From the NCBI GenBank assembly GCA_043782485.1, contig JAYWAL010000064.1, positions 25,660 to 89,659 on the forward strand: a stretch of DNA of 64,000 nucleotides, written 5' to 3'. Both the position numbers and the translations under genes were made by a program. How positions within the stretch are numbered: position 1 is the stretch's first letter; every line of letters starts with the position of its first letter. The notes under the pieces are model-generated. The model made no database searches, had not been told where the DNA came from, and saw only the letters and a program-made list of their open reading frames with translations. Shown here in pieces: positions 34,452 to 42,469 of the stretch. The stretch is from JANXUC01 sp043782485 (GTDB lineage: Bacteria > Acidobacteriota > Terriglobia > Terriglobales > Acidobacteriaceae).

Positions 34452-35561
34452 CTCTTCCTGCTGCCAGCCCACTTCCACGGGTGGAGCTGTGGATAAATCC
34501 AAGATCAGCTTTTCCATTACCATGCGGCGGCTTACCGGATTGGAACGGAGAGCCAGGTCCGCTTTGGCTGTCAAGCGGATGGCGCGAGTGAGTTCACGTT
34601 TGGATTTGTAGCGACGGGCTTGCTTGATGATATCCTCGGCGGCGAACGGCGGCACGCGGAACCCCTGCCACAGAGCGGCCCACAACATACGCTGGTCGCG
34701 AACGTTGCGTTCCAGAATCACCAGCATCTGACGGAACGTTTTGGCCAGCATGTAAATATGGCCGATGGAGGCCTCTTCGCCCTCGCCGGTGGAGAGCAGC
34801 GCATCCAGCACGAGCAACGCCTTGGTGCGATCTTTGGAGGAGATGGCGTCGGTGAGCTCATAGAGCGAGCGCTGTTTGGCGGCGAGAACCATGGTTTCCA
34901 CGTCGCCCAGCGTGATGCGCTTCTTTTCGCCAACATACAGCATGAGCTTCTCAAGCTCATTGGAGACCATCATTAGGTCGCCGCCTAGCGCGTCCACCAG
35001 TTCGCGCGCGGCATCGGCTTCCATTTTCACTTCGCGCGTGGCGCAGTACTCGCCGATCCAGCGGACGGCTTCGCTTTCCTCCACGCGGGCGAGTTCGACG
35101 ATGCCGCAGAACGACCCCATACCTTCGCGAATGCGCTCGTAGCGGTCTTTATCCGTCATTTCCATCTTGCGAACGTCAGCGGGGATGGAGATGTGGTCGG
35201 CGATAAAAATGATGACCGCGTCCGGGTTGGGGTTCTTGGTGTATTGCTCAATGGCGGCGAGCTTTTCGTCATTGGAACCGCGGCCAAATAGATTCTTGAC
35301 ACCGCGAACGAAAAAAACCTGGAAGGGTGCCATCAAGGAAGGCGTGCGCGCCCGGTCGAGAACTTCAACAAGGTCAGTGTCGGCTAGGTCCAGGTCGTAG
35401 AGGCTAAAATCACGCATGTCCGCCGGGACCAGATGTTGGAGAATGGCCTCGCGACACCGTCGGCGGAAGAAGGCCTCATCGCCCACGAAGACATACACGG
35501 GGCGCAACTGGCCCTTCAAGACCTCAGTGACAAACCGTTCCGTTTGGGCGAAAGCGCGCAC
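34440..35561 (-). CDS. holA: DNA polymerase III subunit delta
   Basis: 373 residues. GTG at 35561 overlaps the lptE stop by one base (TAGTG). N-terminal AAA-like domain (PVYVFVGDEAFFRRRCREAI, with FLYDLD-like region FSLYDLDLADTDLV), middle and C-terminal clamp-loader domains (ELTDAISSKDRTKALLVLDA). HolA loads the sliding clamp on DNA. The C-terminus ends in EELLV, whose last codons and TGA stop come from the tandem repeat at 34286-34451. Last gene of psd-pssA-asdlike-lptE-holA. Confidence 0.9.
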   Translation of the reverse strand: MRAFAQTERFVTEVLKGQLRPVYVFVGDEAFFRRRCREAILQHLVPADMRDFSLYDLDLADTDLVEVLDRARTPSLMAPFQVFFVRGVKNLFGRGSNDEKLAAIEQYTKNPNPDAVIIFIADHISIPADVRKMEMTDKDRYERIREGMGSFCGIVELARVEESEAVRWIGEYCATREVKMEADAARELVDALGGDLMMVSNELEKLMLYVGEKKRITLGDVETMVLAAKQRSLYELTDAISSKDRTKALLVLDALLSTGEGEEASIGHIYMLAKTFRQMLVILERNVRDQRMLWAALWQGFRVPPFAAEDIIKQARRYKSKRELTRAIRLTAKADLALRSNPVSRRMVMEKLILDLSTAPPVEVGWQQEELLV

Positions 35562-36076
35562 TAGAAGCCCTCCAGAATGTTCGATACCAGGGTGCGAGCG
35601 AAGTCTTGCGACAGACGCTGCAAGGCTGGCGTGTCTTCCTGGAAAAAACTCACAAAGCCCTGTGAAACTTGGTATTGCTCGCGGAATTGGTACTGCTCAT
35701 TTTCGTAGAGCATTTTGCCGTCACGGCCGGTGAGCGCCACTTTCATGTTGACCGTGACGAGGACGCTGGCCACGCGGCCCGTGGTGGCATCGTAAGTGGA
35801 AGGGGCGGTGGCGGCGGAGAGCACCGTGCCGCGCAGGATCGCGTCGGTATCGTCCTCCGCATTTGGAACAATTCTATAGTTGGCCCGCGTGGTAAATTCC
35901 CGCACCACCGCGCCGGTTAGGACCTGTTCCAGCTTGTAGGTTTGCGTTTCATTCACGAACGCCGGAATGGCGATCGTCTTCACATGGTCGGGGAGAATGT
36001 TGCCGTGGCCAGCCGTATGATAACCGCACGCGGAAAGCGTTAGAGCCAGAGCGAGTAGGGCGGCGAGGCGCTTCAC
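35561..36076 (-). CDS. lptE: LptE-like LPS-assembly lipoprotein
   Basis: 171 residues from the GTG at 36076, whose GTGA overlaps the stop of the asd-like gene; a longer frame to 36121 lacks this coupling. Signal peptide with lipobox LALTLSACGYHTAG (Cys at about residue 17). Followed by VKTIAIPAFVNETQTYKLEQ and a mostly beta body, as in LptE/RlpB family. It partners LptD to insert lipopolysaccharide in the outer membrane. Placement just before holA is common in many Gram-negatives. Confidence 0.85.
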   Translation of the reverse strand: MKRLAALLALALTLSACGYHTAGHGNILPDHVKTIAIPAFVNETQTYKLEQVLTGAVVREFTTRANYRIVPNAEDDTDAILRGTVLSAATAPSTYDATTGRVASVLVTVNMKVALTGRDGKMLYENEQYQFREQYQVSQGFVSFFQEDTPALQRLSQDFARTLVSNILEGF

Positions 36077-37146
36077 TGCACGGTTCCCTTGGGCAGCGAC
36101 GCAGCGATATTTTCCGCACACTCGACCGCGTTGCGCGCAGCGATGCGTAGGTTGTCGGCGGCGGCCCAGAGCCAGAAACCTTTGGGATTAGTGGCGTCGC
36201 GCGTCACGGAGAGCAAGATGCTATCTTGTCCGGCGGCGGCGACGGTATTGGGCTGTTCGTCGGTGGCGCGCGCCAGCTCCACGTGATCACCTTGCAGGGC
36301 TTGCGTGAGGTCCCCGAGGGCAACAGTTTCTTCGGTCTCCAGAAAAAGCATGAAGGAGTGTCCGTGGAACACCGGGGCCTGCAACAGCGCGACGGCGGGA
36401 GCGAGAGCATCCTTGCCAGCAATCTGCGCAAAGTGCTTGACGATGCGGCGCTCAATGGCATCCATTGGCGGAACAGATTTTTCACCCAGGCGGCGGACGA
36501 GATTGAAGCCGACGCGCGCATCGAAGACTTCCTGCGGCAATTCCTGAAAGGACAGCAGGTTGACGGATTGCTCTTGCAGTTCATCGATTCCCTTGCGTCC
36601 GCGCTCGGAGACCGGCTCAAACACAGTGGCCGCCACGCAATGCACTTTACCAGCCTGCTGCGCGCGCAGCACAAGCAGGGCCAGTACGACTGCCGCGGGG
36701 TGCGCCACGATCACAATGGGCCCCGGTTGCAGTTCCAGTTGCAGATCTTGACCGAGTTGGCGCTCTACCCAGGGCGAACGAATTCGTGCGGCGGCTTCGT
36801 CTTCCAGCGCAAAGGAAAGATCTAAAATTGATCCACCACCATCGCGTGCTTTTTCCCAACCTTGACGCGTGGTGTCTTGGTCACCCGCGAAGAAGGTGAA
36901 ATCTACTTTCGTGAACTGGTCGCTGCGGACGCTCTGGATGAACGTGACTTCTTCACCAACCGCCTCCAACTGGCCCAGGGATTCGTCGTCATCCAGCAAT
37001 TTGATATCGGCGGTGGGAAACTTGCGCTCGCTCAGCACGTCGGCGACTTCCTTGCCTTTCAGCGTGCCGCCGCCCACCAGGGCTACTCGGTAGAGTCCCG
37101 GGTTGGCATCGCGCAGCCCGTATCCGTTGGGTTTTTGAGTGGCCAT
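36073..37146 (-). CDS. Aspartate-semialdehyde dehydrogenase-like protein lacking the catalytic Cys
   Basis: 357 residues. N-terminal Rossmann-like VALVGGGTLKGKEVADVL and the later dimerisation domain (FNLVRRLGEKSVPPMDAIER, FHGHSFMLFLET) resemble ASADH. The active-site Cys loop (GNCxTxQ in true enzymes) is replaced by AHPAAVVLALLVL at about residues 148-160, so no nucleophile remains; the same change occurs in Usg-1-type relatives. The protein is therefore probably not a functional ASADH. It lies between pssA and lptE in a tight operon (11 bases after pssA, 4-base overlap with lptE). Role unknown. Confidence 0.8.
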   Translation of the reverse strand: MATQKPNGYGLRDANPGLYRVALVGGGTLKGKEVADVLSERKFPTADIKLLDDDESLGQLEAVGEEVTFIQSVRSDQFTKVDFTFFAGDQDTTRQGWEKARDGGGSILDLSFALEDEAAARIRSPWVERQLGQDLQLELQPGPIVIVAHPAAVVLALLVLRAQQAGKVHCVAATVFEPVSERGRKGIDELQEQSVNLLSFQELPQEVFDARVGFNLVRRLGEKSVPPMDAIERRIVKHFAQIAGKDALAPAVALLQAPVFHGHSFMLFLETEETVALGDLTQALQGDHVELARATDEQPNTVAAAGQDSILLSVTRDATNPKGFWLWAAADNLRIAARNAVECAENIAASLPKGTVQ

Positions 37147-37157
37147 ATGATCGCCGC

Positions 37158-38024
37158 CTAGGAAGGCTGCGATGCCTCCTGAAATGGCGGCGGCGTATTC
37201 CGCTTACGGAATAGCCACTGCAACCGCCAAAGAATACCGGCACCCATATAGGACATGGCTAGAACCAACAGGAAAGGCCGTGACATTTCCCAAGCGCCAG
37301 CAATCACGGCGGCCACGAACACAATCACCCGGAACGGATGCCGACTGCGCAGCTTCAGGCCCTTGGTGCTGAAGAAGCGCCAGGTGCTGACCATGAAAAA
37401 CGAACACGCCACCATCAGCCCCAACCAAAGAAGACACTGCCACCAGTTCTGAACCGGTTCCCCTTTGGAAAAGTGAACCACCGAAGCCAGAACGCCAGCC
37501 GCGGCGGGAATGGGCATCCCAACAAAATACTTTTTGCCTGGGCGACCTGGATTGGAAGGTTCGGGATTCACCTGGATGTTGAAGCGCGCCAGACGGCTAG
37601 CTCCTGCCATCAGAAAAACAAAGCTAAACACCATGCCGACTTCCACCATGCGCGAACGCATCAGCGGCAGCGGCATTTCCGGCAGAAAATGAAAGCCCCA
37701 AAAAAACGCCAACATGGCGGGGGCAACGCCAAACGTAACCACATCGGCGAGCGAATCCAGTTCCCTGCCGAAATCGCTCATGGTGTTGGTCATGCGCGCA
37801 ATTGCGCCATCCAGCGAATCGAACATCACGGCGAAGCCAATCGCGATAGCCGCGAAATTAAAATGTTGCGGCGCAGACGGCGAGCCTTGCGTAATCTGCA
37901 CCAGCGCGTAGTAGCCAGCGGCAATGTTGGCGGCGGTGAACAGCGACGGCAAAATGTAGAGGCCACGGCGCAAGCGGCGCTCGGGCCGGTCTTCCTTGCG
38001 GCGCATGGGATGCGGCAATCTCAT
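37158..38024 (-). CDS. pssA: CDP-diacylglycerol--serine O-phosphatidyltransferase
   Basis: 288 residues with about seven membrane segments. The CDP-alcohol phosphotransferase motif DSLDGAIARMTNTMSDFGRE then LDSLADVV matches D-G-x2-A-R-x8-G-x3-D-x3-D. The motif starts near residue 71. It makes phosphatidylserine from CDP-diacylglycerol and serine in the inner membrane. Overlaps psd by 4 bases, which supplies the next step to phosphatidylethanolamine. Start MRLPHPMRRKEDRPERR has an arginine-rich N-terminus before the first membrane helix. Confidence 0.93.
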   Translation of the reverse strand: MRLPHPMRRKEDRPERRLRRGLYILPSLFTAANIAAGYYALVQITQGSPSAPQHFNFAAIAIGFAVMFDSLDGAIARMTNTMSDFGRELDSLADVVTFGVAPAMLAFFWGFHFLPEMPLPLMRSRMVEVGMVFSFVFLMAGASRLARFNIQVNPEPSNPGRPGKKYFVGMPIPAAAGVLASVVHFSKGEPVQNWWQCLLWLGLMVACSFFMVSTWRFFSTKGLKLRSRHPFRVIVFVAAVIAGAWEMSRPFLLVLAMSYMGAGILWRLQWLFRKRNTPPPFQEASQPS

Positions 38025-38683
38025 CGGCGCGCACCCGCTTCCGCGGCGGCAGTTCCCACCAGTTCGCCCAGGCCAGACTCGATCGCCAGAATACTGGACC
38101 CACCCTTCACGCGGTCGCCAACTTTCACTTGCGGAACAGCGCCAATACCCACCAGCACATCCACACGGGAACCAAACTTAATTAGGCCGACACGCTCTCC
38201 CCGCGCGACTGGATCCCCCACATTTTTCGTGCAGACAATTCTGCGCGCAATCAGCCCCGCAATCTGTTTAAACACCACGGTGCAGCCATCGCCCTCCACC
38301 GTAACGATATTCTGCTCATTTTCGGCAGCCGAATCAGCGCTCATGGCATTGAGAAACTTCCCCCGCTGGTAACGAATATCACGCACGACGCCAGCAATGG
38401 GCGAACGATTTACGTGCACGTTGAACACGCTCAGGAAAATGCTAATCCGCAGCTTGTCAGTTCCGCTGGAGCGCACTTGCGCCACTTCGGTCACCTTGCC
38501 GTCCCCCGGAGAAACAATCGCCCCAGCCAAGGCGGGGATCTCACGCTCCGGATCGCGGAAAAACCACATGCAAAAACAGCCCAGCAAAACGGCCGGCACC
38601 GCCCACACAGGCGACGTAAGCCACGCCAGCACTAGCGCGGCGACACCAAATCCGAGTCCGTAATAGTAGCCGTCAGCGACCAT
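38021..38683 (-). CDS. psd: Phosphatidylserine decarboxylase (short PSD-A type)
   Basis: 220 residues. N-terminal hydrophobic stretch (about 10-42), then FFRDPEREIPA (typical of small PSDs), SPGDGKVTEVA, FLSVFNVHVNRSPIAG, and near the C-terminus KFGSRVDVLVG, in which the FGS variant of the LGST autocleavage motif makes the pyruvoyl group. Converts phosphatidylserine to phosphatidylethanolamine. First gene of the operon. Confidence 0.93.
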   Translation of the reverse strand: MVADGYYYGLGFGVAALVLAWLTSPVWAVPAVLLGCFCMWFFRDPEREIPALAGAIVSPGDGKVTEVAQVRSSGTDKLRISIFLSVFNVHVNRSPIAGVVRDIRYQRGKFLNAMSADSAAENEQNIVTVEGDGCTVVFKQIAGLIARRIVCTKNVGDPVARGERVGLIKFGSRVDVLVGIGAVPQVKVGDRVKGGSSILAIESGLGELVGTAAAEAGARR

Positions 38684-38770
38684 GAGGGGATGCCAGAATT
38701 ATAGAGCAGCGCGGGGCGCTCGCAGGCGGGAAAGAAAATCTTAGCGTTGCGGGAAAAGGTTCAAGCGCTC

Positions 38771-38799
38771 AACAAAAAAGGCGTCCATGCTGGACGCCT
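38771..38799 (-). terminator. Rho-independent terminator of the YdcH-like gene
   Basis: On the minus strand, AGGCGTCCA-GCA-TGGACGCCT (38799-38779) forms a 9-bp stem with a 3-base loop and is followed by TTTTTTGTT. It lies about 85 bases after the stop of the gene at 38882-39109. Confidence 0.85.
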
Positions 38800-38881
38800 G
38801 ACTCTAACCTAATTTTTTGTCCTAAATCAGTAGCACCCGCTTCTCGTCGGAAAAGCTGCGTCGAAAAAGCAGGAGAAGCGA

Positions 38882-39109
38882 TTACGCTACTTGTCCGGGT
38901 TGCACGCGATACTGCCGCTCAATATTTTCCATCTGATCTTTGAGCCGCAGCTTTAGTTTCTTGAGGCGGACTTCCTCAATTTTTTCATCATCCGTCAAGA
39001 AACGCTTTTCTGTAAGTTGTTCGAGTCTCTGGGAGTATTGTGTGTGTTCCATGGCTAGTTTTTGCAAAACCTCTTGACTTGGCAACAACGACTCGTACGG
39101 AGATCCCAT
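38882..39109 (-). CDS. DUF465/YdcH-like small coiled protein
   Basis: 75 residues, ATG at 39109. A helical, Leu/Glu/Lys-rich protein (LAMEHTQYSQRLEQLTEKRF, then DEKIEEVRLKKLKLRLKDQM), matching the short YdcH/DUF465 family in size and pattern. Function unknown; usually soluble and cytoplasmic. Followed by an intrinsic terminator at 38771-38799, so a single-gene transcript. Confidence 0.82.
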   Translation of the reverse strand: MGSPYESLLPSQEVLQKLAMEHTQYSQRLEQLTEKRFLTDDEKIEEVRLKKLKLRLKDQMENIERQYRVQPGQVA

Positions 39110-39232
39110 TCAGGCTAACCTCCAACCGGGAAGTAAAAGCACGATTACCGTACCACAGCGGTCAAGCCTCCAGCAATACCGGGTTTCGGCGGGCTGTGGA
39201 GATCGTGGAGTCAACCCTTCACCCGGCGCAAG

Positions 39233-39724
39233 TCATTGCAAACAAAGGCTATATAGCAGCCCGTCTTCCACCGGATCGCGGTAATATGCGCGGCGGCGCG
39301 CGTCCAGGCGGAAGCCAGCTTTTTCGTACAGACGGAGCGCCCCCAGGTTCGATTCCCGAACCTCCAACAGGATCGTCGGGGCTTTGTCAGAGAGACTGTG
39401 TTCCCGGGCTTGTTTCAGAAACAGATTGAGTAGCGAAACGCCCACCCCCCTGCGGCGCGCTTCCTCCGCAACCACCAGATTTTCGATTTCCCAGCGGGAA
39501 GTATCCGCCGCAAGGGCCACGAGAAAACCTTCAATTCGCAGCTCCGTCTCAGCCACCATCAGCCAGCGGTGCGGAATAATCCCAGTTAGGGCAATTTCGT
39601 AGTCCGCTTCCGACCAATGGGCCGCGGTCGCGGCGGAGCGCTCGATTTGCAGAATGCGCGGAAGATCGGCTCGCACGGCGGCTCGGATGTGAGCCGGGCT
39701 AATTTTCGCAGAGCTATTTTCCAT
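39233..39724 (-). CDS. rimI: Ribosomal-protein-alanine N-acetyltransferase-type GNAT enzyme
   Basis: 163 residues from the ATG at 39724 (the open frame to 39892 is antisense within tsaB). GNAT motif A VVAEEARRRGVGVSLLNLFL with the R/Q-x-x-G-x-G/A acetyl-CoA loop, and motif B ESNLGALRLYEKAGFRLDAR, as in RimI. It overlaps tsaB by 11 bases, the classic tsaB-rimI order. RimI acetylates ribosomal protein S18, but GNAT substrates cannot be proved from sequence. Confidence 0.85.
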   Translation of the reverse strand: MENSSAKISPAHIRAAVRADLPRILQIERSAATAAHWSEADYEIALTGIIPHRWLMVAETELRIEGFLVALAADTSRWEIENLVVAEEARRRGVGVSLLNLFLKQAREHSLSDKAPTILLEVRESNLGALRLYEKAGFRLDARRRAYYRDPVEDGLLYSLCLQ

Positions 39725-40382
39725 AGACCAGAATCTCGGCGTCGGTGCGGCGAATGTAGTTGGCCTCCAGCGCAGCCACGTCCGCGATGTCTCTGGCCAG
39801 CAATTTCCTCCATCCAATGTCGGCGATGGCATCGGCGCGAGGATTCTTGATTTCCACAACCTCCCCGCCGGACAGGCGCAGTGCGTCGGCAAGCAACTGA
39901 TCAGGAGTCGCTATGGGGCGCGGGTCGGCGTGCGCAGTCAGCTCTTGCCACGACAACAGATGTTCCCGGACGCAAGTATCGGATTCACCGGAAAGGTCAT
40001 ATTCCCCCACAAACGCCTGCCGCCGCCCCGCGTCCAGGGCAGCCAGAACCCGGCCCTGCCTTCCGCTGGCGCGAGCCACCGCTTCCAAACGAGAAACAGC
40101 CGCGATGGGCTTCTGAAGCGCTTCGGCCAGTCCCTTAATCGCAGCCAGCCCAACGCGCAGACCCGTGAAAGAACCAGGGCCGACGGCAACAGCGAATCCG
40201 TCAAGCTCCTGGCAGGTCAAGCCATGCTGCAGCAAAAGAGCCGCGATGTGGGGAACCAATTGCGCTGAAAAATTGCTGCCATCCAGAGCGACAAGCTCAA
40301 GAATTTGCAAATTCGAATCCGGCCCGCGCGCCAAGGCCAGGCTACCGTCTTTGCCAGAGGAGTCCACGGCCAGCAAAATCAT
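39714..40382 (-). CDS. tsaB: tRNA threonylcarbamoyladenosine biosynthesis protein TsaB
   Basis: 222 residues. N-terminal ASKHA motif LLAVDSSGKDGSLALARG and the signature AVGPGSFTGLRVGLAAIKGL. Works with TsaD and TsaE to make t6A37 in tRNA. Overlaps mce upstream by 4 bases and rimI downstream. The C-terminal part is shorter and more variable as usual for TsaB. Confidence 0.9.
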   Translation of the reverse strand: MILLAVDSSGKDGSLALARGPDSNLQILELVALDGSNFSAQLVPHIAALLLQHGLTCQELDGFAVAVGPGSFTGLRVGLAAIKGLAEALQKPIAAVSRLEAVARASGRQGRVLAALDAGRRQAFVGEYDLSGESDTCVREHLLSWQELTAHADPRPIATPDQLLADALRLSGGEVVEIKNPRADAIADIGWRKLLARDIADVAALEANYIRRTDAEILVYGK

Positions 40383-40771
40383 CCTTCCACCAACTCGATC
40401 AACACGCCGCCCGCGCTGGAGGGGTGAACAAAAACGTACCGATGCCCACCAGCACCCGTCTTGATCTCCTCCGACACCAGCCGCACGCCGTCATTCTTCA
40501 GCCGCGCCACCACCGCCGCCAGATCAGGAACTTGCAGCGCTACATGGTGCAATCCTTCGCCTCGCTTGGCCAGAAATTTCGCGATCGTCGAATCTTCTGA
40601 CGTCGGCTCGAGCAACTCCAGCCGGCTCTCGCCCACCGTCGCCATCACCAGCTTCACCTTTTCAGCGGCGACCATCTCCTCCGCAGAGACCGGCAAGCCC
40701 AGCGTTTCGTAAAACTGCTTTGCCGATGCCAGCGACTTCACGGCGATTCCGAGATGATCGATCTTAAACAT
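40379..40771 (-). CDS. mce: Methylmalonyl-CoA epimerase
   Basis: 130 residues, a glyoxalase/VOC fold. Starts MFKIDHLGIAVKSLASAKQF (metal-binding His in DHLGIAV), with GEGLHHVALQVPDL and VLIELVEG (Glu). Interconverts R- and S-methylmalonyl-CoA. Located 8 bases after meaB, which fits propionyl-CoA metabolism, and overlaps tsaB. Confidence 0.9.
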   Translation of the reverse strand: MFKIDHLGIAVKSLASAKQFYETLGLPVSAEEMVAAEKVKLVMATVGESRLELLEPTSEDSTIAKFLAKRGEGLHHVALQVPDLAAVVARLKNDGVRLVSEEIKTGAGGHRYVFVHPSSAGGVLIELVEG

Positions 40772-40779
40772 ACTCGCCT

Positions 40780-41742
40780 TTAAACATGTTCACCTTCGCC
40801 CTCTGCCATGAGCTCCTCAATCAGCGTGTACGGGTCGCGCCGGTGACCCGCAATCTCCGCTGCGTACCGCGCCAGTTCACCCTGGCCCCAGCGCGCCCGC
40901 ACCACCCGTTCCAGAATCGCATCGCGCAACATTTCCGTCAGCCGCGTTTCCCAATTGTGCGCCGTCTTTTCCGCGCGGCGATTGTTCTGGTCGAGATACC
41001 CTTCATATCTAGCAATGGCCGCGCCGAGTTCCGCGATGCCCTTCCCTTCGCTCGCCACAGTCTTGATAATCGGCGGCGTCCATCCGTCCCCTCGCGTCGC
41101 CAGAGTCTGCATGGCCAGAATCTCCCGCTCCACGCGCTCCGCCCCTTCGCGGTCACTCTTGTTGATCACGAAAATATCCGCAATCTCCATGATGCCAGCC
41201 TTGATCGTCTGCACATCATCGCCCATGCCGGGAACAAGAATCACCACGGTGACCTCGGCCAAGCGGACGATGTCCACTTCATCCTGCCCCACGCCCACCG
41301 TCTCAATCAAAATTACATCGCGACCCGAGGCATCCATCACGGTCGCTACATCGGCGGTCGTATGGGCCAGCCCGCCCAGCGACCCGCGCGTCGCCATGCT
41401 GCGAATGTAGATCCCCGGATCGGCATAATGGCTCTGCATCCGAATGCGGTCACCCAGAATCGCGCCCCCCGTATAAGGACTGGTCGGATCCACCGCCACA
41501 ATACCCACCGTTTGCTGCGCCCCGCGGTAGTATCGCGCCAAATGATCCACCAGCGTGCTCTTCCCCGCCCCGGGCGACCCCGTGAGCCCGATCACCCGCG
41601 CCTTGCCGCTATGTGGAAACAACGCTTTCAGCAGCTCGTAGGAATCGGCTCCTCGATCTTCAATCACGGAAATGGCTCGCGCCAGCGCCCGCGCATCGCC
41701 AGCGCGGAGTGAATCAATCCAAGGTTGTAGGTTGGGAGCCAA
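40780..41742 (-). CDS. meaB: Methylmalonyl-CoA mutase-associated GTPase MeaB
   Basis: 320 residues. G1 GLTGSPGAGKSTLVDHLAR, switch region YTGGAILGDRIRMQSH, G3-like VILIETVGVGQDEVD, G4 INKSDREGAERV. The ArgK/MeaB family chaperones methylmalonyl-CoA mutase during cofactor loading. It heads the operon meaB-mce-tsaB-rimI; the mutase genes are not in the window. Confidence 0.92.
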   Translation of the reverse strand: MAPNLQPWIDSLRAGDARALARAISVIEDRGADSYELLKALFPHSGKARVIGLTGSPGAGKSTLVDHLARYYRGAQQTVGIVAVDPTSPYTGGAILGDRIRMQSHYADPGIYIRSMATRGSLGGLAHTTADVATVMDASGRDVILIETVGVGQDEVDIVRLAEVTVVILVPGMGDDVQTIKAGIMEIADIFVINKSDREGAERVEREILAMQTLATRGDGWTPPIIKTVASEGKGIAELGAAIARYEGYLDQNNRRAEKTAHNWETRLTEMLRDAILERVVRARWGQGELARYAAEIAGHRRDPYTLIEELMAEGEGEHV

Positions 41743-41782
41743 GACAGATCAGTGTAAAGCAGCTAACAGGCAAGGGCGAGAC

Positions 41783-42136
41783 TTACGATAAACTCTCGAT
41801 GCTTCGTTCTTCCGGTCCAAGGCCGAGAAACCTCATCAGGGCTGTGTCCACAGCCCGCAGCGTCAGAGTATCCACTCTACCAATGTGCGGCCCAACCTTC
41901 GAGCGCGAGATGGTTGCGACTTTATCCACCATCACCTGCGATACTTTGCGTAATCCGGTGCCAATCTCGGGCAGCACCGTGACGCGCACCAGCGAGACTT
42001 CTCGGGTGTCGCTCGTCAAGGGCAACAACGTAACCGAGGGATGCAACTCAAATGCATCCGATTGAACGATCAGCGCTGGCCTTGGCTTCCCGAAGTCGCC
42101 GGAAAGGGCAACAGTTACAAGGTCTCCACGCTTCAC
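41783..42136 (-). CDS. mazF: MazF/PemK-type endoribonuclease toxin
   Basis: 117 residues from the GTG at 42136 (GTGA overlap with the antitoxin stop; GGAGGG six bases upstream). Opens VKRGDLVTVALSGDFGKPRP, with VIVQSDAF and LLPLTSD, then KVSQVMVDKVATISRSKVG, the MazF barrel. Cleaves RNA at short sequences to stop growth. A TTG at 42142 would add two residues. It is translated coupled to the upstream RHH antitoxin. Confidence 0.87.
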   Translation of the reverse strand: MKRGDLVTVALSGDFGKPRPALIVQSDAFELHPSVTLLPLTSDTREVSLVRVTVLPEIGTGLRKVSQVMVDKVATISRSKVGPHIGRVDTLTLRAVDTALMRFLGLGPEERSIESLS

Positions 42137-42405
42137 TCCCAACCCTCCGTGTCCATTTCCGCTTCAATCCAGCGCAAGACTTCCGCGTCGTCCTTAGAAG
42201 TGGCAATGATGAGCGATTCTCTGCGGGCCTCAGCAATAAACCTACGACGCTCCGCCTGCTTAACATAAGCCTCCATCAACTCGCGCAAAACTTCGGCGAC
42301 GGGCTTCTTTTCTCTTTCCGTAGCCGCCATGAAATCTGCCTTCAGCGCAGGATCAATCCGCAGGTTGAGAGTTTCTCGCTTTGGGTTCTGGGTGGTTCTG
42401 GCCAC
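42133..42405 (-). CDS. Ribbon-helix-helix antitoxin of the MazF-type pair
   Basis: 90 residues from a GTG at 42405 with GGAGGG 7 bases upstream. N-terminal beta strand and helices TLNLRIDPALKADFMAATER look like an RHH DNA-binding domain; the C-terminal IIATSKDDAEVLRWIEAEMD is acidic and should bind the toxin. The operator palindrome at 42426-42456 directly precedes it, suggesting self-repression. Overlaps the toxin by 4 bases. Confidence 0.82.
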   Translation of the reverse strand: MARTTQNPKRETLNLRIDPALKADFMAATEREKKPVAEVLRELMEAYVKQAERRRFIAEARRESLIIATSKDDAEVLRWIEAEMDTEGWE

Positions 42406-42425
42406 GCGGGTCCCTCCGTATATGC

Positions 42426-42456
42426 ATTATACACATACATATTGTATGTACATAAT
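42426..42456 (-). promoter_or_regulatory. Self-repression operator and -10 box of the MazF-type operon
   Basis: A 31-bp interrupted palindrome: ATTAT-N2-ACATACA-TAT-TGTATGT-N2-ATAAT (42426-42456). The outer left arm contains TATAAT on the minus strand (42431-42426), a good -10 box about 20 bases before the antitoxin start. Bound RHH antitoxin would block the polymerase. The sequence is seen; regulation is inferred from toxin-antitoxin biology. Confidence 0.7.
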
Positions 42457-42469
42457 AGCAGTACACCCA

